Of a DNA stretch of 64,000 bases, positions 23,851-34,707 are shown in pieces. The notes beneath the pieces were generated by a model. The model saw only the letters and a program-made list of their open reading frames with translations. It was not told the origin of the DNA and made no database searches. Each line of letters opens with the position of its first letter. Positions within the stretch are counted from its first letter, which is position 1. A program made the translations under genes and the position numbers. The stretch is from assembly GCF_018446385.1 (NCBI RefSeq), contig NC_056004.1, positions 25,922,492-25,986,491 of the forward strand, in the 5' to 3' direction. The DNA is from Zingiber officinale (taxonomy: Eukaryota; Streptophyta; Magnoliopsida; Zingiberales; Zingiberaceae).

Positions 23851-25155
23851 TTAAAAACATTCCACTACATTGTTTAGATCTAATCCGTTGGCTGCGATTG
23901 AATTAATTGGGGCGCAACACCAATTTAAAAACTCAATTTTGATTCTTTCCATGTCACTAATTGAAACATTTATTTTACATTTAACATTTGAAATTGAATC
24001 GATGCAGTCGAAATTAGAATGTACAGATTCGGCACCAATGTGATTGACGTCCAACGAGTACTCTTCACTCGCGATCGTCGCCGGAGTTGTTGTCGTCGCG
24101 ACGTTCTCTGTGATCGGGTCAGTGGTCGGAAAGGTCAATTCTCGGTCGTGGCTTCTCACCGTTACCCAGGTCTCATCCCATGCCCAATTATGACCGTTAC
24201 CGCCGATTAAGCTCTTCATTCTCACAAGTGGATCCTCCTCCGGCGACTGCTCGGTCAGCTCGTCGTCGTTGGAGAGCAACTCCCAGAACGCCTGATCCAG
24301 AGCGCTGGTAGGAGAAACACCGTTGAGATTTGCATCGGAATTCGAGGGCGGATGATCCATCTCGGAACAGGAAGCAACGAACGGATGCCGGAGGAGCTGC
24401 GCCGCCGTCCGCCGCTCGCGCGGGTCCCTTGTCAGACACTTGCTCAGGAAGTCCTTGCAATCTCCCGACACCCCGCTGGGGAACTCTGGCACGTCGTCGG
24501 AGAACGCGATTCGGTGAAGGGCGCTTACGGGGTTCTCAGCCTGCGGCCACGGCGGCCGCCCCGTGGCCATCTCAATGACGGTGCATCCGAGGGCCCAGAC
24601 ATCGGCGGGAGCCCCTTGCTCCTCCCCGCGCGCCACCTCTGGAGCCATGAACATGGGCGTGCCGCCCGAGAAGCGACGATCCGTCTCGCTGCTCCGCCGC
24701 GCGCATCCGAAGTCGGCGAGCTTGGCGCGGCCGCCGGCGCAGAGCAGCACGTTCTGGCTCTTGACGTCGCAGTGGGCGACGCCGGCTGCGTGGAGGTAGG
24801 CGAGTCCGCCGAGGACGTCGCGGGCGTAGGACCGGATGAAGGGCTCGGCGAGCCGGCCGCCCTGCTTCTTGATGGCCTCGGCGAGCGAGCCTCCAGGGGC
24901 GTACTCCACGAAGAGGTTAAAGCAGGGGCGGAGCCCGGGCGAGGGCAGCGCGACGTCGAAGCCCAAGTAGGAGATGACAAAAGGCGAGTCGAGCGCGGAC
25001 AGAATGCTCTGCTCGCGCTGCAGGGGACCGGAGAAGGCGAGGTCAGAGGACTTGACGGCGAACAACTGGCCGGAGGGCACGGAGGTGGCGAGGGAGACGG
25101 TGGCGGAGGCTCCTCGGCCGACGATGGGGCCACGGCGGTAGTCATGGATCTCCAT
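23851..25155 (-). CDS. MAP kinase kinase kinase, MAPKKK17/18-like, intronless
   Basis: The 434-residue serine/threonine kinase starts MEIHDYRRGPIVGRG. The glycine loop is GRGASATV (13-20), the ATP lysine is K35 in FAVKSS, the helix-C glutamate is E48, the catalytic loop is HCDVKSQNVLL (128-138), DFG is 148-150 and the APE-type motif is MAPE (170-173). The kinase domain ends near residue 262 (HPFVASC). The HRD arginine is replaced by cysteine, as in the small plant MEKK-like MAPKKKs, several of which are known in abscisic-acid signalling. The C-terminal 170 residues are low in recognisable domains. GC is very high in the 5' half. A TATA box lies about 50 bases upstream. The subgroup is confident, but which of MAPKKK13-20 is not. 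Confidence 0.92.
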   Translation of the reverse strand: MEIHDYRRGPIVGRGASATVSLATSVPSGQLFAVKSSDLAFSGPLQREQSILSALDSPFVISYLGFDVALPSPGLRPCFNLFVEYAPGGSLAEAIKKQGGRLAEPFIRSYARDVLGGLAYLHAAGVAHCDVKSQNVLLCAGGRAKLADFGCARRSSETDRRFSGGTPMFMAPEVARGEEQGAPADVWALGCTVIEMATGRPPWPQAENPVSALHRIAFSDDVPEFPSGVSGDCKDFLSKCLTRDPRERRTAAQLLRHPFVASCSEMDHPPSNSDANLNGVSPTSALDQAFWELLSNDDELTEQSPEEDPLVRMKSLIGGNGHNWAWDETWVTVRSHDRELTFPTTDPITENVATTTTPATIASEEYSLDVNHIGAESVHSNFDCIDSISNVKCKINVSISDMERIKIEFLNWCCAPINSIAANGLDLNNVVECF

Positions 25156-25205
25156 CGTTCGAACTTTGAACCGGAGGCGCAGGTGTTTTACTGGGCGTCC
25201 GCAGG

Positions 25206-25216
25206 TATTTATATAT
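25206..25216 (-). promoter_or_regulatory. TATA box of the MAPKKK gene
   Basis: The minus strand reads ATATATAAATA here, about 51 bases before the start codon at 25155. This implies a very short 5' leader of roughly 20-25 bases. Confidence 0.6.
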
Positions 25217-27371
25217 CGAGGAAGCCGAGTCTAGTTTTGGATCTTTAGAAATCCTGGGGAAAAGTCCACGGCGGCTTCGTCCTCGTTCTTTGCATCACGG
25301 GAACCGAGTCAATTATGAAGGCACGAACTTAAAAGGTAGACAATTATTATAGTTCGAAGGTTTATATTATATTGGTCTGGGACAAGTTTCGGGAACGATT
25401 CATTCCATTTAGATTAAACAAGGGTTGCGAAGTTAGTTACGTAATTTGGTGGATGAGACTGACTGAAAGGTTCTTTGCCCCTTGAGCTGAGCTAAATTTG
25501 GAGTTGCTGCAGAATGGTAGGTAGCAGCAGCCGAAGAGCTCAATGAATTGATTATCTTGTTACCGTTAGGTAGCAGCTAAAGACAAGAGGAGGAGTATTC
25601 TAATTTTGTGCCTTGCAATGTCTTTTCTCATTCACTCATTGAGTTTATCCTTTCCCATGTTTTAGTTCGTCCATAGTGCTCTGCCGAAAATTAAATAGAA
25701 TCTTCGATAGATATTTTAAAAGAAAGCAATCACAAACTGATATGCTACGTTGTCGCCGGCACATTGACGAGTAGATAGAGTTTTAAAGTTACCCGCTACA
25801 AGTCTGGAGAGGTGTGTATCATATAAACATCTATAATTTTTAAAAGACTTTTCTAACACAAATCTTAAAACTCATATCATATTGGAATTTAAAAACTAAA
25901 TATATATTAAACTATAGTATATAATAATATATTTTCAAAATTTATATAACAGGAATTAGTTTATGTACTTATTTATAATGATTTTAAATATTTATATATA
26001 AAACACATTATATGAAAACATAAAACTGCAGCATAATGTACTGCAATTCAATAAAGACTTAATTAATATTTGTGTGAGAGAGTCCATAATTTCTAGAAGT
26101 GCAATTCTGTTGGGCCAAGTCGAGTTTGATTAATTCAAGTTTGTTGAAAATTGTCTATTAAATAAATTATTTGAGTCTGACCTTTTTTTTCTCCAAGCTC
26201 AACTAGAAATACTATTATCTTATCATTTAATTTATATATATATATATATAAACTCTATAGAGTTCTATATTTATTTGATGTACTTAATAATAAAATAAAT
26301 CAACAGTTAATATATAGATTAATCAATGAATATTCATTTAAATTTATTCCTTTTAATATATTTTATAGTATTAAGTAAATATAAACAGACTCTTATCAAA
26401 TTAAATATTCTGTTTGTTTAATCAATTGACCTCTGTAAAATCAATATCATTTTTATGTCAATTATTTGAGGTGACTCTCTAAAGATTCCATTCCATTCCA
26501 TGTATTTTGTTTCTCTTAAGCTAAAAACTCTGGCCCCATTTTGAGTCGAATAAAACTAAAATAATAGGTAGAAGGGGCCGGCACTGGGCACGTGGGACTG
26601 AAAAACAATGACGTATGGGGGTTGCCCAATAAAACTGCACATTATTGGCGTGCAAAATAGGATGAATTGAATGCATCTCTTAAAATTGGACAAGTCTCGT
26701 CGACCCGTTCTCCATTCGTCGAACGTGACGAGTATTCCCAGGCTTCGACGAAACTTCGCACGAGTGGACCTACCCAAACGTCAAATCAATCGAATGAGTT
26801 TTGTACTCAAATCCTGAAAGGAGTGAGTAGAGTTTGAAGGGAAGCGATTTATGTCTTTAATTATAAGATGCGGAATTGGAGTTGAACTCGTTCAATGTTC
26901 TGACCACACTGGACGCTTCCAGATATTCAATGTATCAAATTAAAGGGATCATCATGCATGAGTTGACGCAAGAGTGACTGATCTTTGGCGTCTGCCAAGC
27001 GTCATGGATATCCTAATTAGGATCACAATCATCTCATTTTATTAGTTGTAGTTAGATTTCAGATGCGCCAAGGAAGGTCAAATTACTTGGTTCAAGTTCT
27101 CAATCTTAATTCTTATGATATTCCCAAACCTTCCCTCCGACCATGTTTCCTGCCTTTTTTTTTTTTTTTCCCTTTCTTTAAGATCGGTCACGCTAAGAAA
27201 TTCTGACCGGACGTCCTTCGTCTACGGCAGCTTCATTTGATCCCTATGCAAGTTTATTACCGACCCATTACAGTAATTTATTATCTTCTAACCAACAAGG
27301 GTCTTGTGAGGACAACACTAGCGGAGTCTTAGAATCTGAATGAAATTTCTAATTACATGGCTAATACAGAA
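25217..27371. other. Intergenic AT-rich DNA
   Basis: No gene is supported. A TA run lies at about 26236-26252, a CACGTG G-box at about 26589-26594, and a T-run at about 27157. The part next to 25217 is the probable promoter of the minus-strand MAPKKK. Short open frames here show no family features. Confidence 0.6.
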
Positions 27372-29050
27372 TGTTACGAGCAGATCCAGATATAACGTGA
27401 CAGTCAAAATTAATGTGAGATGGTGATTAAAATCAATATGAGATGATGATCAAAGTCAAGGGGGGTGACAGTCAGCGGGTCACTTTCAACAGGACTTTAC
27501 TCCTTGCCCAGCGCTAAGGCCTTCAGTGCACTCCAAGTATGACCTAAGAGTTGATCGGATCCAAGGGACCTAGAGCTTCATTCCTATGTTAAGACACCTA
27601 TTATATATTCAATCAGTCAATAGTTGATCGAGTTTAAGGGATAACCGACCTACCATAAAGTCTGTCGATTATACATCAGGTCGGATTCAAGGGACCCAAC
27701 TTCCCATTCTCATAGTACAAGTCTTTTAGCATATGGTTAGTCAGCCCTTAAGTTGGTCAGACTTAGGGAGCTTATCGCTTCATTCATTGTCAAGATACAC
27801 AGAACAACCGACCTTACACGTCGGTCGAGTCTACGAATCTAGCTCCCCGCTTCTGCAATATAACTCAGCGTAGGGACGCTCGGCCCTAAAACCAATCAAA
27901 CTTAGGGGGTTCAATACCAATACGAACACATTAAATCTGAATAACCTTAAACATCCAATCAAACCTATGAGTCTTTTCATATGTCAGTCCTCCTAATATA
28001 GCAGGTTAGTAACAACGTCGGCCAAGTGTACATAGCTCAGCACACACGTCTCTTATATGTACGAGGATAAATGTATAAGATAATTCTCATTATAGATTCG
28101 ACCAAACTTCCAGATCTCAAATTTTCACTTCAAAGGCAAGTCTTCTATCATATAGACAACCGACTTAAAGTACTGATCATATCTCTCGAGACTCAATTCC
28201 CCATCCTTAAGAGGCAAGTATCCCAGCATATGGTCAATCAGTCATATAGTCGGTCGGGCCCTATGGGACTTGGTTCCCTATTGCTTCAATATTAGATCCC
28301 CAACATCACATAGTATATAGCCGAGTGGCCCATGGGCTAGAGGGCCATACAGGACTCGGTACCCAACTGCCTATATATCGAGCTGCCAATATAATATACA
28401 ACAGGTCGATTAAAGATCCGACCGAGATATCTTCAAAGGACAACATTATCAAAGAATCACAACAACCTGTTATAGATTAACAACTATTCATCAAAGAATA
28501 TTCATTTATTATAACAGATGCATTCAATGAAACTGTCTTCGAAGGTACGTGTTATATATGTTCCATTAGCCGATAGAATATTCTCTTAACTGCCTTATTA
28601 ATTGCTTAAGTTACAAAAGCGATGAATAAATAACGGAAGATTCCTCGAATTGTGATTGCACATCTCCCAAGCTACACATCTTCCTTTACTCGATAACTAC
28701 TGATACCTGATATTCTCTGCCACCTTATGATTGCAAAGGTTATGAGAGGTGGTGTATATAAAGAGGGGTCCTCTCTGTTAGCGAGGTATGTTACGCTCAT
28801 GCGAGACATTACATTTTCACTGCACATATATTGTTCTTCTCTGTTCTTCTTTTTTTTTCCGCCCAGCCACAGTACTGACTTGAGCCTCAGAGTACCTATG
28901 CTAGGGATCTCTTCCCTGATTCTCGCTCTAACATTCTGTTGGATTGCTTTTCCATGTGCGTAGAGAAGAGGGAGGCACTCGGAGCCCCTTGGTCACCCCA
29001 TCTTATTAGCTTTTTCTCCCATTCAAAGTCTTCTTTTGGTCAACAACACA
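27372..29050 (+). repeat. Probable 5' LTR of the Tat-like Gypsy element
   Basis: The stretch carries repeated phrases of the type GGTCGGATTCAAGGGACC (near 27553, 27684 and 28380), a TATA box at 28754-28762 (TATATAAAG) and then a U5-like zone with GGAGGCACTCGGAGCC. Gag-like reading resumes by about 29180. The end is uncertain by about 150 bases and no partner LTR exists for comparison. Confidence 0.5.
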
Positions 29051-29079
29051 TCCACCTTCCTAGCACATCATCTTCTCAG

Positions 29080-30124
29080 CTTTCAGATATGATCAAATTT
29101 GACGCTGTTTGTAAAAACTTTCGCCTGAATCTGAAACGTAGAGATGGAAGAAGTTGGACAATTCACTACAGTTACCCTGTCTTAAGATGATTTTGAGTTA
29201 TTGGTCATAGCTCGAGAACAAAGGTTAATGCATCAGTAGTAAGCAACCACCGCTGGCACGCTATCTCATGACCTGGTTGTGTCTATGATGGGTCCTCACA
29301 CTGAAAGAGAGACTTGAGTAGAAGGCCCAATTAGGTATAGCTAGTTCCTTCTCCACTAGCGGCGGGCTTTGTGCAACCACCCATCCTGCAAATCAACCTA
29401 CTACCCGTGCCATCATCCCCTATTGTCTATCACCGAGCATTATTTTGCACGCCTCTGGAGGGGATGGGTTGAGAAGAAAGACCTTAGGTATCATCTTCTG
29501 GAGATGCACCCGCACGAGATTTACGTAAAAGGAAAGCTCCAATGGCCAATGATTCTCCTGAGCGGATTAGCACGCCATTCTCCATTGAACTATTGGAAGA
29601 CAAATTGTCAAGTCACTTCCAACCCCTGATGATAGGGGAATATGGAGGGGCAACCGACCCAGAAGACCACCTCCTCAAGTTTGAGAACGCCACCATCCTT
29701 TATCAGTACACGGATGACGTAAAGTGTCAAGTGTTCCTCACCACACTCTTTGGATTGACACAGAGGTGGTTCAACCGACTGTCGGTCGAATCCATATGCT
29801 CTTTTAAGTATTTTCATAAGATTTTCCTTCAACATTTTACCAGTAGTCAACATTACCACAAAACCACCCTGAGCCTCTTTTCGCTCAAACAGGGACCCAA
29901 GGATATGCCCAGGGCCTACATCAAAAAATTTAACTATGTGGCCATGGATGTCCCCTCGGCCACTCCGGAGATTCTAGTGAAGGATTTTTCTCAAGGGCTC
30001 ACAGATAGCGGGTTTTTTCACTCCCTAATTAAGAAGCCTCCAAGGACTTTGATCATCTACTCAGACGAGCAACCAAGTATATTAATGTAGAACAGGTGTA
30101 ATATGCCTGAAAGAAGGAGGTCAC
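29080..30124 (+). pseudogene. Gypsy gag, N-terminal part, degraded
   Basis: The best frame is 29542-30090: it contains the retrotransposon gag domain (DPEDHLLKFENATILYQY, QRWFNRLSVESI, TLSLFSLKQGPKDMPRAYIK). A further upstream piece in another frame (DDFELLVIAREQRLMHQ near 29188) shows that gag began earlier. The frame shifts near 30050, since RATKYINVEQV, the usual continuation, is read in another phase. The Copia insertion at 30125 cuts it. Gag would form the particle; this copy cannot. Confidence 0.75.
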
Positions 30125-30951
30125 TGTTGGTACCCCCATGATAGTTTTGATGTGATCAACCAAGTTAAGTTAGGTCCTATGTATTTGATCCTTGTGTCTA
30201 AGTGTGAAGGAGCTTAGGAACATAAGAAGTCGAGCGGAAGATGCAGCTAGCGAGAAGGAGACACATGAAGAGAGTTAACGAGCTTGGTGCATCCAAGGGA
30301 TGAGAAGCTGCGGAAGAGTACACCAGTAGATGAGAAGGACGTGCGCGGTGGTCTGAGGGACGAGAAGTCAGGGAGGAAGACTGCTCGAGGAGAAGGCCAG
30401 AAAATGGGTTCGGGTGATCCCTATTCTAGTTGGCTGAAATCACCCAAGTGAGCGAAGCAGTGGAAGGAGAAGACTTGGAACTCGGTAGTAGCTGCTGAAG
30501 GTGCCTTCAACCCTTCATGGAAGGCGCCTTCAATCACTTGAAGGCATCTTCGACTGGGCAAAAACTGTCGTTGGTGAAGGATAAAGTTTTATCCTTTCTT
30601 GCCTTGCTAGAAGCGCCTTCCAGCCACGGATAAGATTTTTCAAGGGCTATAAAAAAACCCTAGACCTAGGAATTAAGTATCAACTCTTGTATTAATTTCT
30701 AGCAACTGTCTGGGCATTCAACGAGTGTAAGAGGCTTCTCCGCCTTCATCGAAGGAGACTTTTAGAGCTTTTCATTGGTCTTGGATTAACAATCACCTAG
30801 GTTGTAACCAAGTAAATCTTATACCTCTTCTTTCATTTTGTTGTTGTTTAATTTAATTTTTTTGTTGCTACTAATTTGAGTTGAAAGAACGATAAAGGGA
30901 TTTTGTTTTATAGGAAATTCACCTCCTATTGTCGGTCTCACTGCACCAACA
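30125..30951 (+). repeat. 5' LTR of the gag-only Copia element
   Basis: It starts TGTTGGTACCCC and ends CTGCACCAACA, 827 bp. It holds GAAGGCGCCTTC-type palindromes near 30525 and a TATAAAAAAAC box near 30650. Confidence 0.9.
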
Positions 30952-30953
30952 AT

Positions 30954-30964
30954 TGGTATCAGAG
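30954..30964 (+). other. Primer binding site (initiator tRNA-Met)
   Basis: TGGTATCAGAG begins two bases after the LTR end, which gives plus-strand orientation. Confidence 0.9.
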
Positions 30965-31640
30965 TCCAACTGCCTCAAAAGAACTAACCACCAACTAAAG
31001 CACCAAAATGATGTCGGACTGACAATCTTCCCACCGAAGTTCAAGGGAGAATTTGTGTCTTGGAAGAAACACATGGAGATATTTTTCAAAACTGATTTTG
31101 AAATTCTGTTAATAATTAAATATGATTTTATAGCTCCTAAAGACTCCCAAGGAAATGAAAAGAAAGAATACCAATGGACCAAGAAGGACCAAGCAGACTT
31201 CGTAGCTAATGGACGAGCCGAGTTCCAACTACTCAGCGTACTTCCACCCCAGGAAGTAAATCAGATCGGAGATTACGAATCAACAAAAAAACTTTGGGAG
31301 AAGTTCCTAGAGATGCACGAAGGATCTTCCGAAGCAAAACTCGCGAGACGAGACCTGCTCCGGAACCAACTGACAAACCTCCGGATGTAAGAAAGTGAAA
31401 TAGTTGCACATCTGCACTTGAGGATTAAAAAACTAATCATCGGACTCATGAATCTCGGAGAAAAGGTAACAAACTGAGATTTGTTAAGGTATGTTGTAAA
31501 TGCATTTCCTAGGACACCCGAGTGGACATCTATAGTCGACTCATTTTACATATCTAAAGATCTTAAATTTAGTTCATTAGAAAATCTTTTTTCCACTTTT
31601 GAACTTCACAAATCAAGATGTGCAGTCTTGTGAAACAATG
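30965..31640 (+). pseudogene. Copia gag (UBN2-type), broken
   Basis: The open part to 31390 carries the gag wording LTIFPPKFKGEFVSWKKHM and QLLSVLPPQEVNQIGDYEST. In-frame stops follow at 31388-31390 and near 31477, after which HLHLRIKK, RYVVNAFPRTPEWTSIVD and ENLFSTFELHKSRC can still be read. The start codon is not clear. Gag would normally package the RNA. Confidence 0.8.
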
Positions 31641-31819
31641 GAGAAAAGACAACCCATAACAAAGAACTAAAAGCCAATCAAAAGGGCGAACTAGATCAAG
31701 ACTCTAAGAATTCAATCGACGCAGATAAAGTAGCATTATTAGTAAGGAAATTCAATAAATTTATTAAATCTAATAGATTCAAGTCACAGACAAAAAAAAG
31801 ACTTCAGAAGTAAAAGGAA

Positions 31820-32440
31820 GGTATGATGCTACAATGGCCAAGGAGAAGGGCACATCAAGAACGACTACCTGAACTAAAGAAGAGAGAGAAAGATAAGGGC
31901 AAAAGACTGATAAGATCAAAGCACAAGAATCTGAAGGCAACTTGGGATGAGTCTTCGTCCTCTGAGTTCGAGATCGAGGCCTACGCCGGACTAGCTTTGA
32001 TGGCAGATCACCAGAGGAACATTGAAAGTTCCTCAAAGATGAGCATCGACGAAGGGGGAGAATCCTTTGAAGAAAGCAATGACGAAGGGGGAGCATCAGA
32101 ACACAAGGTAAGTGCGGTACGTATCTTATCTCCTGAAAAATTATTTCAATTTATTAAAGTTCTTTCTAAGGATAAAGTAAATCTAGAAAAAGAAAATGCT
32201 AGGTTAAAATTAAACTTAGTAACCATGTCTCCTAGAAATGTATGATTGCTTAAAAATAGAAAATAAAAAATTAAAGATTCAAATAGAAAAACTAGAAAAT
32301 GACTATGCATGCTCAACTCAAAAAGGATTTCGAAATTTAAATTACATACAACTAAGTTGGTATATCAGGAATCATAGGGGTCAAATTAAAAAAATCCTTA
32401 AAAATTATGTACCCCTAAATTTTTAGTAAATCAGTAGGAA
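31820..32440 (+). pseudogene. Remnant of the gag C-terminal region and following polyprotein
   Basis: Two frames, 31823-32245 and 32238-32426, show the segment LKATWDESSSSEFEIEAY common to Copia polyproteins, then a coiled-coil-like part (LSKDKVNLEKENARLKLNL, LKIENKKLKIQIEKLEND). The usual zinc knuckle, protease and later domains are absent. Confidence 0.65.
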
Positions 32441-32925
32441 AGAACCTATACTGGGTTCCAAGATCATTCTTAGATTAAATTGTTATAATCTATTCAGCAT
32501 ACTCAACAAGAAAATTAAATATTTCTTTTCTTTAAAAGGTTTTATCTAGAAGTAGTTGTTGTTTCAATATCCAAGAAGGCTTAGTACCTCACCACAGCCT
32601 AGAAACCAATTACTGAAATGAATGTTTAATTGTCTAAAATTGTTTTTAAACATTTTTTTAAATTCTTAATGAATGTTTAGCCAAATTTCTTTTCCCAAAT
32701 TTGTGTAACACTTTATTGTATTTTTCCCATTTTTTTTATGTGATCAAATGGGGGGATAAGTAAAAATGCAAAGAGATTAAGGATTAAGGGGGAGTTAGAA
32801 TTTTTTTATTTTGAATTTTACAACTAATTTGTTTAAATTTATTGCAACTTTATACTTATACATTCATCATGTTATTATGCTATATTGTTTTAAAACCCCT
32901 AACTTGAACTTGGGTTGATGCACAT
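32441..32925 (+). other. Non-coding 3' part of the gag-only element
   Basis: AT-rich sequence with GGGGGGATAAG near 32751 and no open frame, leading to the polypurine tract. Confidence 0.6.
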
Positions 32926-32940
32926 CAAAAAGAGAGAGAT
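32926..32940 (+). other. Polypurine tract before the 3' LTR
   Basis: AAAAAGAGAGAGAT directly precedes TGTTGG at 32941, the position where plus-strand DNA synthesis starts in LTR elements. Confidence 0.7.
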
Positions 32941-34707
32941 TGTTGGCATCCTGTGATAGTTTTGATGTGATCAGCCAAATTAAGTTAGGTCCTATGTATT
33001 TGATACTTGTGTCTAAGTGTGCAGGAGCTTAGAAACACAAGAAGTCGAGCGGAAGACGCAGCTAGCGAGAAGGATGGAACGGGAAGAGAGTCGATAAGCT
33101 CGGTGCTGTTGAATCGCAGCGGCCGGTTAGCAGGGGGGTTGAATATCCCTGTAAAAACAAAACACAACCTTTCTCAAACTTTCAACAGAACACTTGCATA
33201 AAATAAAAGCAATAAATTAAAATAGAAAAGAAGAGGCGCAAGATGTTTACTTGGTTACAACCGGGGAGGTTGTTAATCCAAGAAAAGTATCGCACTAGTA
33301 TATCCTTCAGGTGGAGAAGCCTCTTACAGCAATGACGTACAAGAAATAGAAGCTCAACTCTAAAACAAAGCGTACAAGTGTCGGAATGCTAATGCTTAAG
33401 ATGATTTGAAGCTTCTGGACCAAGGCTATATTTATAGCCTTGGTCGAGGCGCCTGGAAAGGGTCCAGGTGCCTGGGAGGGGATAAAATTTTATCCCCTTC
33501 GCAACGGATCACGTTTGACGCGATCCTGGTCAAAAACCAACTCCGAGCGCCCGGAATGGTTCCAGGCGCCCGGATAGTCCGGCTGCCCGGACCATTAAGT
33601 CAACCAAGTTGACTTTTGGTCCGAGCCCTCTGCTCCGGTGCTGCTCGCCTCTGTCCGGGTCTTCCGCTCCGGTTCTGCTCGCTTGGGTGATTTCATCCAA
33701 CCGAAATAAGGCTCACCCAAATCCAATTTCGACTTTCTCGAGCAACCTTTCGCTCCGGCTTCTCGTCCCTCGGAAACGTCGCGTGTCTCCTTCTCATCCG
33801 CCCGTGTACTCTTCCGCAGCGCCTCGTACCTTAGACACACCGAGCCCATCGGCTCCCTCCCATGTCGTCCTTCTCGCTAGCTACGTCTTTTGCTCGACTC
33901 CCTGTGCTCCTAAGCTCTTGCACACTTAGACACAAGGTTAAAAACACGACAGAACCTTACTTAACTTGTTGATCACATCAAAACAATCTTAGGGTTCCAA
34001 CAGGTGCATCTGAGGAATGAGTAGTTATGGAAGAGTACACTGACAGATGAGAAGGACGTGCATGGCGGTCCGAGGGACGAGAAGCCAGGGAGGAAGTCTG
34101 GTTGAGGAGAAGGCTAGAAAATGGATTCGGGTGAGCCCTATTTCGGTTGGTTGAAATCACCCAAGCGAGCGGAGCAGCGGAAGGAGAAGACTTGGAGCTC
34201 GATAGTAGTTGTTAAAGGCGCTTTCAAAGTGAATTGAAGGCGCCTTCAACCCTTCATAGAAGGCGCCTTCAATCACTTAAAGGCGTCTTCGACTGGCCAA
34301 AAACTGCCATTAGCGAAGGATAAAGTTTTATCCTTTCTTGCCTTGTTGGAGGCACCTTCCAGCTTGTTGGAGGCACCTTTCAGCCATGGATACGATTTTT
34401 CAGGGGCTATAAAAAGACCCCTTGACTTAAGTATCAACTCTTGTATTCATTTTCTAGCAACTGTCTGAGTATTCAACGAGTGTAAGAGTCTTCTCTGCCT
34501 TCATCGAAGGAGACTTGTAGAGCTTTTCATTGGTCTTGGATTAACAACCACTTAGGTTGTAACCAAGTAAATCTTATGCCTCTTCTTTAATTTTTTTTGT
34601 TGTTTAATTTAATTTTTTTGTTGCTACTAATCTGAGTTGAAACAACGAGAAAGAGATTTTGTTTTACAGAAAATTTACCTCCTATTGTCGGCCCCGCTGC
34701 GCTAACA
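32941..34707 (+). repeat. 3' LTR of the gag-only Copia element, interrupted
   Basis: It starts TGTTGGCATCC and ends GCTGCGCTAACA. Without the solo LTR and one GGTGC copy it is about 866 bp and matches the 5' LTR along its length. Confidence 0.9.
33107..34002 (-). mobile_element. Solo LTR (896 bp) inserted in the 3' LTR, opposite orientation
   Basis: It starts TGTTGAATCGCAG and ends GGTTCCAACA, flanked by GGTGC at 33102-33106 and 34003-34007. Read on the minus strand its first part (AGATTGTTTTGATGTGATCA, then TGTGTCTAAGTGTGCAAGAG) resembles the host LTR, so it belongs to a related family inserted head-on. Short open frames in it show no protein family. Confidence 0.88.

Larger units (their letters stand above)
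30125..34707 (+). mobile_element. Non-autonomous Copia-like element with gag only
   Basis: It has a 5' LTR (30125-30951), a primer site, gag remnants, a polypurine tract and a 3' LTR (32941-34707, interrupted). It is flanked by GTCAC at 30120-30124 and 34708-34712. The internal region is only 2.0 kb and no protease, integrase or reverse transcriptase is found, so it depends on helper elements or is a deletion product. It sits in the gag gene of the Tat-like element. Confidence 0.9.

Noticed and set aside
24352..25248. A 298-residue open frame on the plus strand opposite the MAPKKK
   Set aside because: It is antisense to a well-supported kinase with very high GC, which makes stops rare in all frames. 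Its product has no domain features.
26556..26777. Small minus-strand frame near a CACGTG box as a gene
   Set aside because: Only 73 residues, no domain, no splice support, and AT-rich intergenic surroundings.
33406..33929. Open frames of 68-106 residues near 33400-33900
   Set aside because: They lie in a solo LTR and are GC-rich chance frames without domains.
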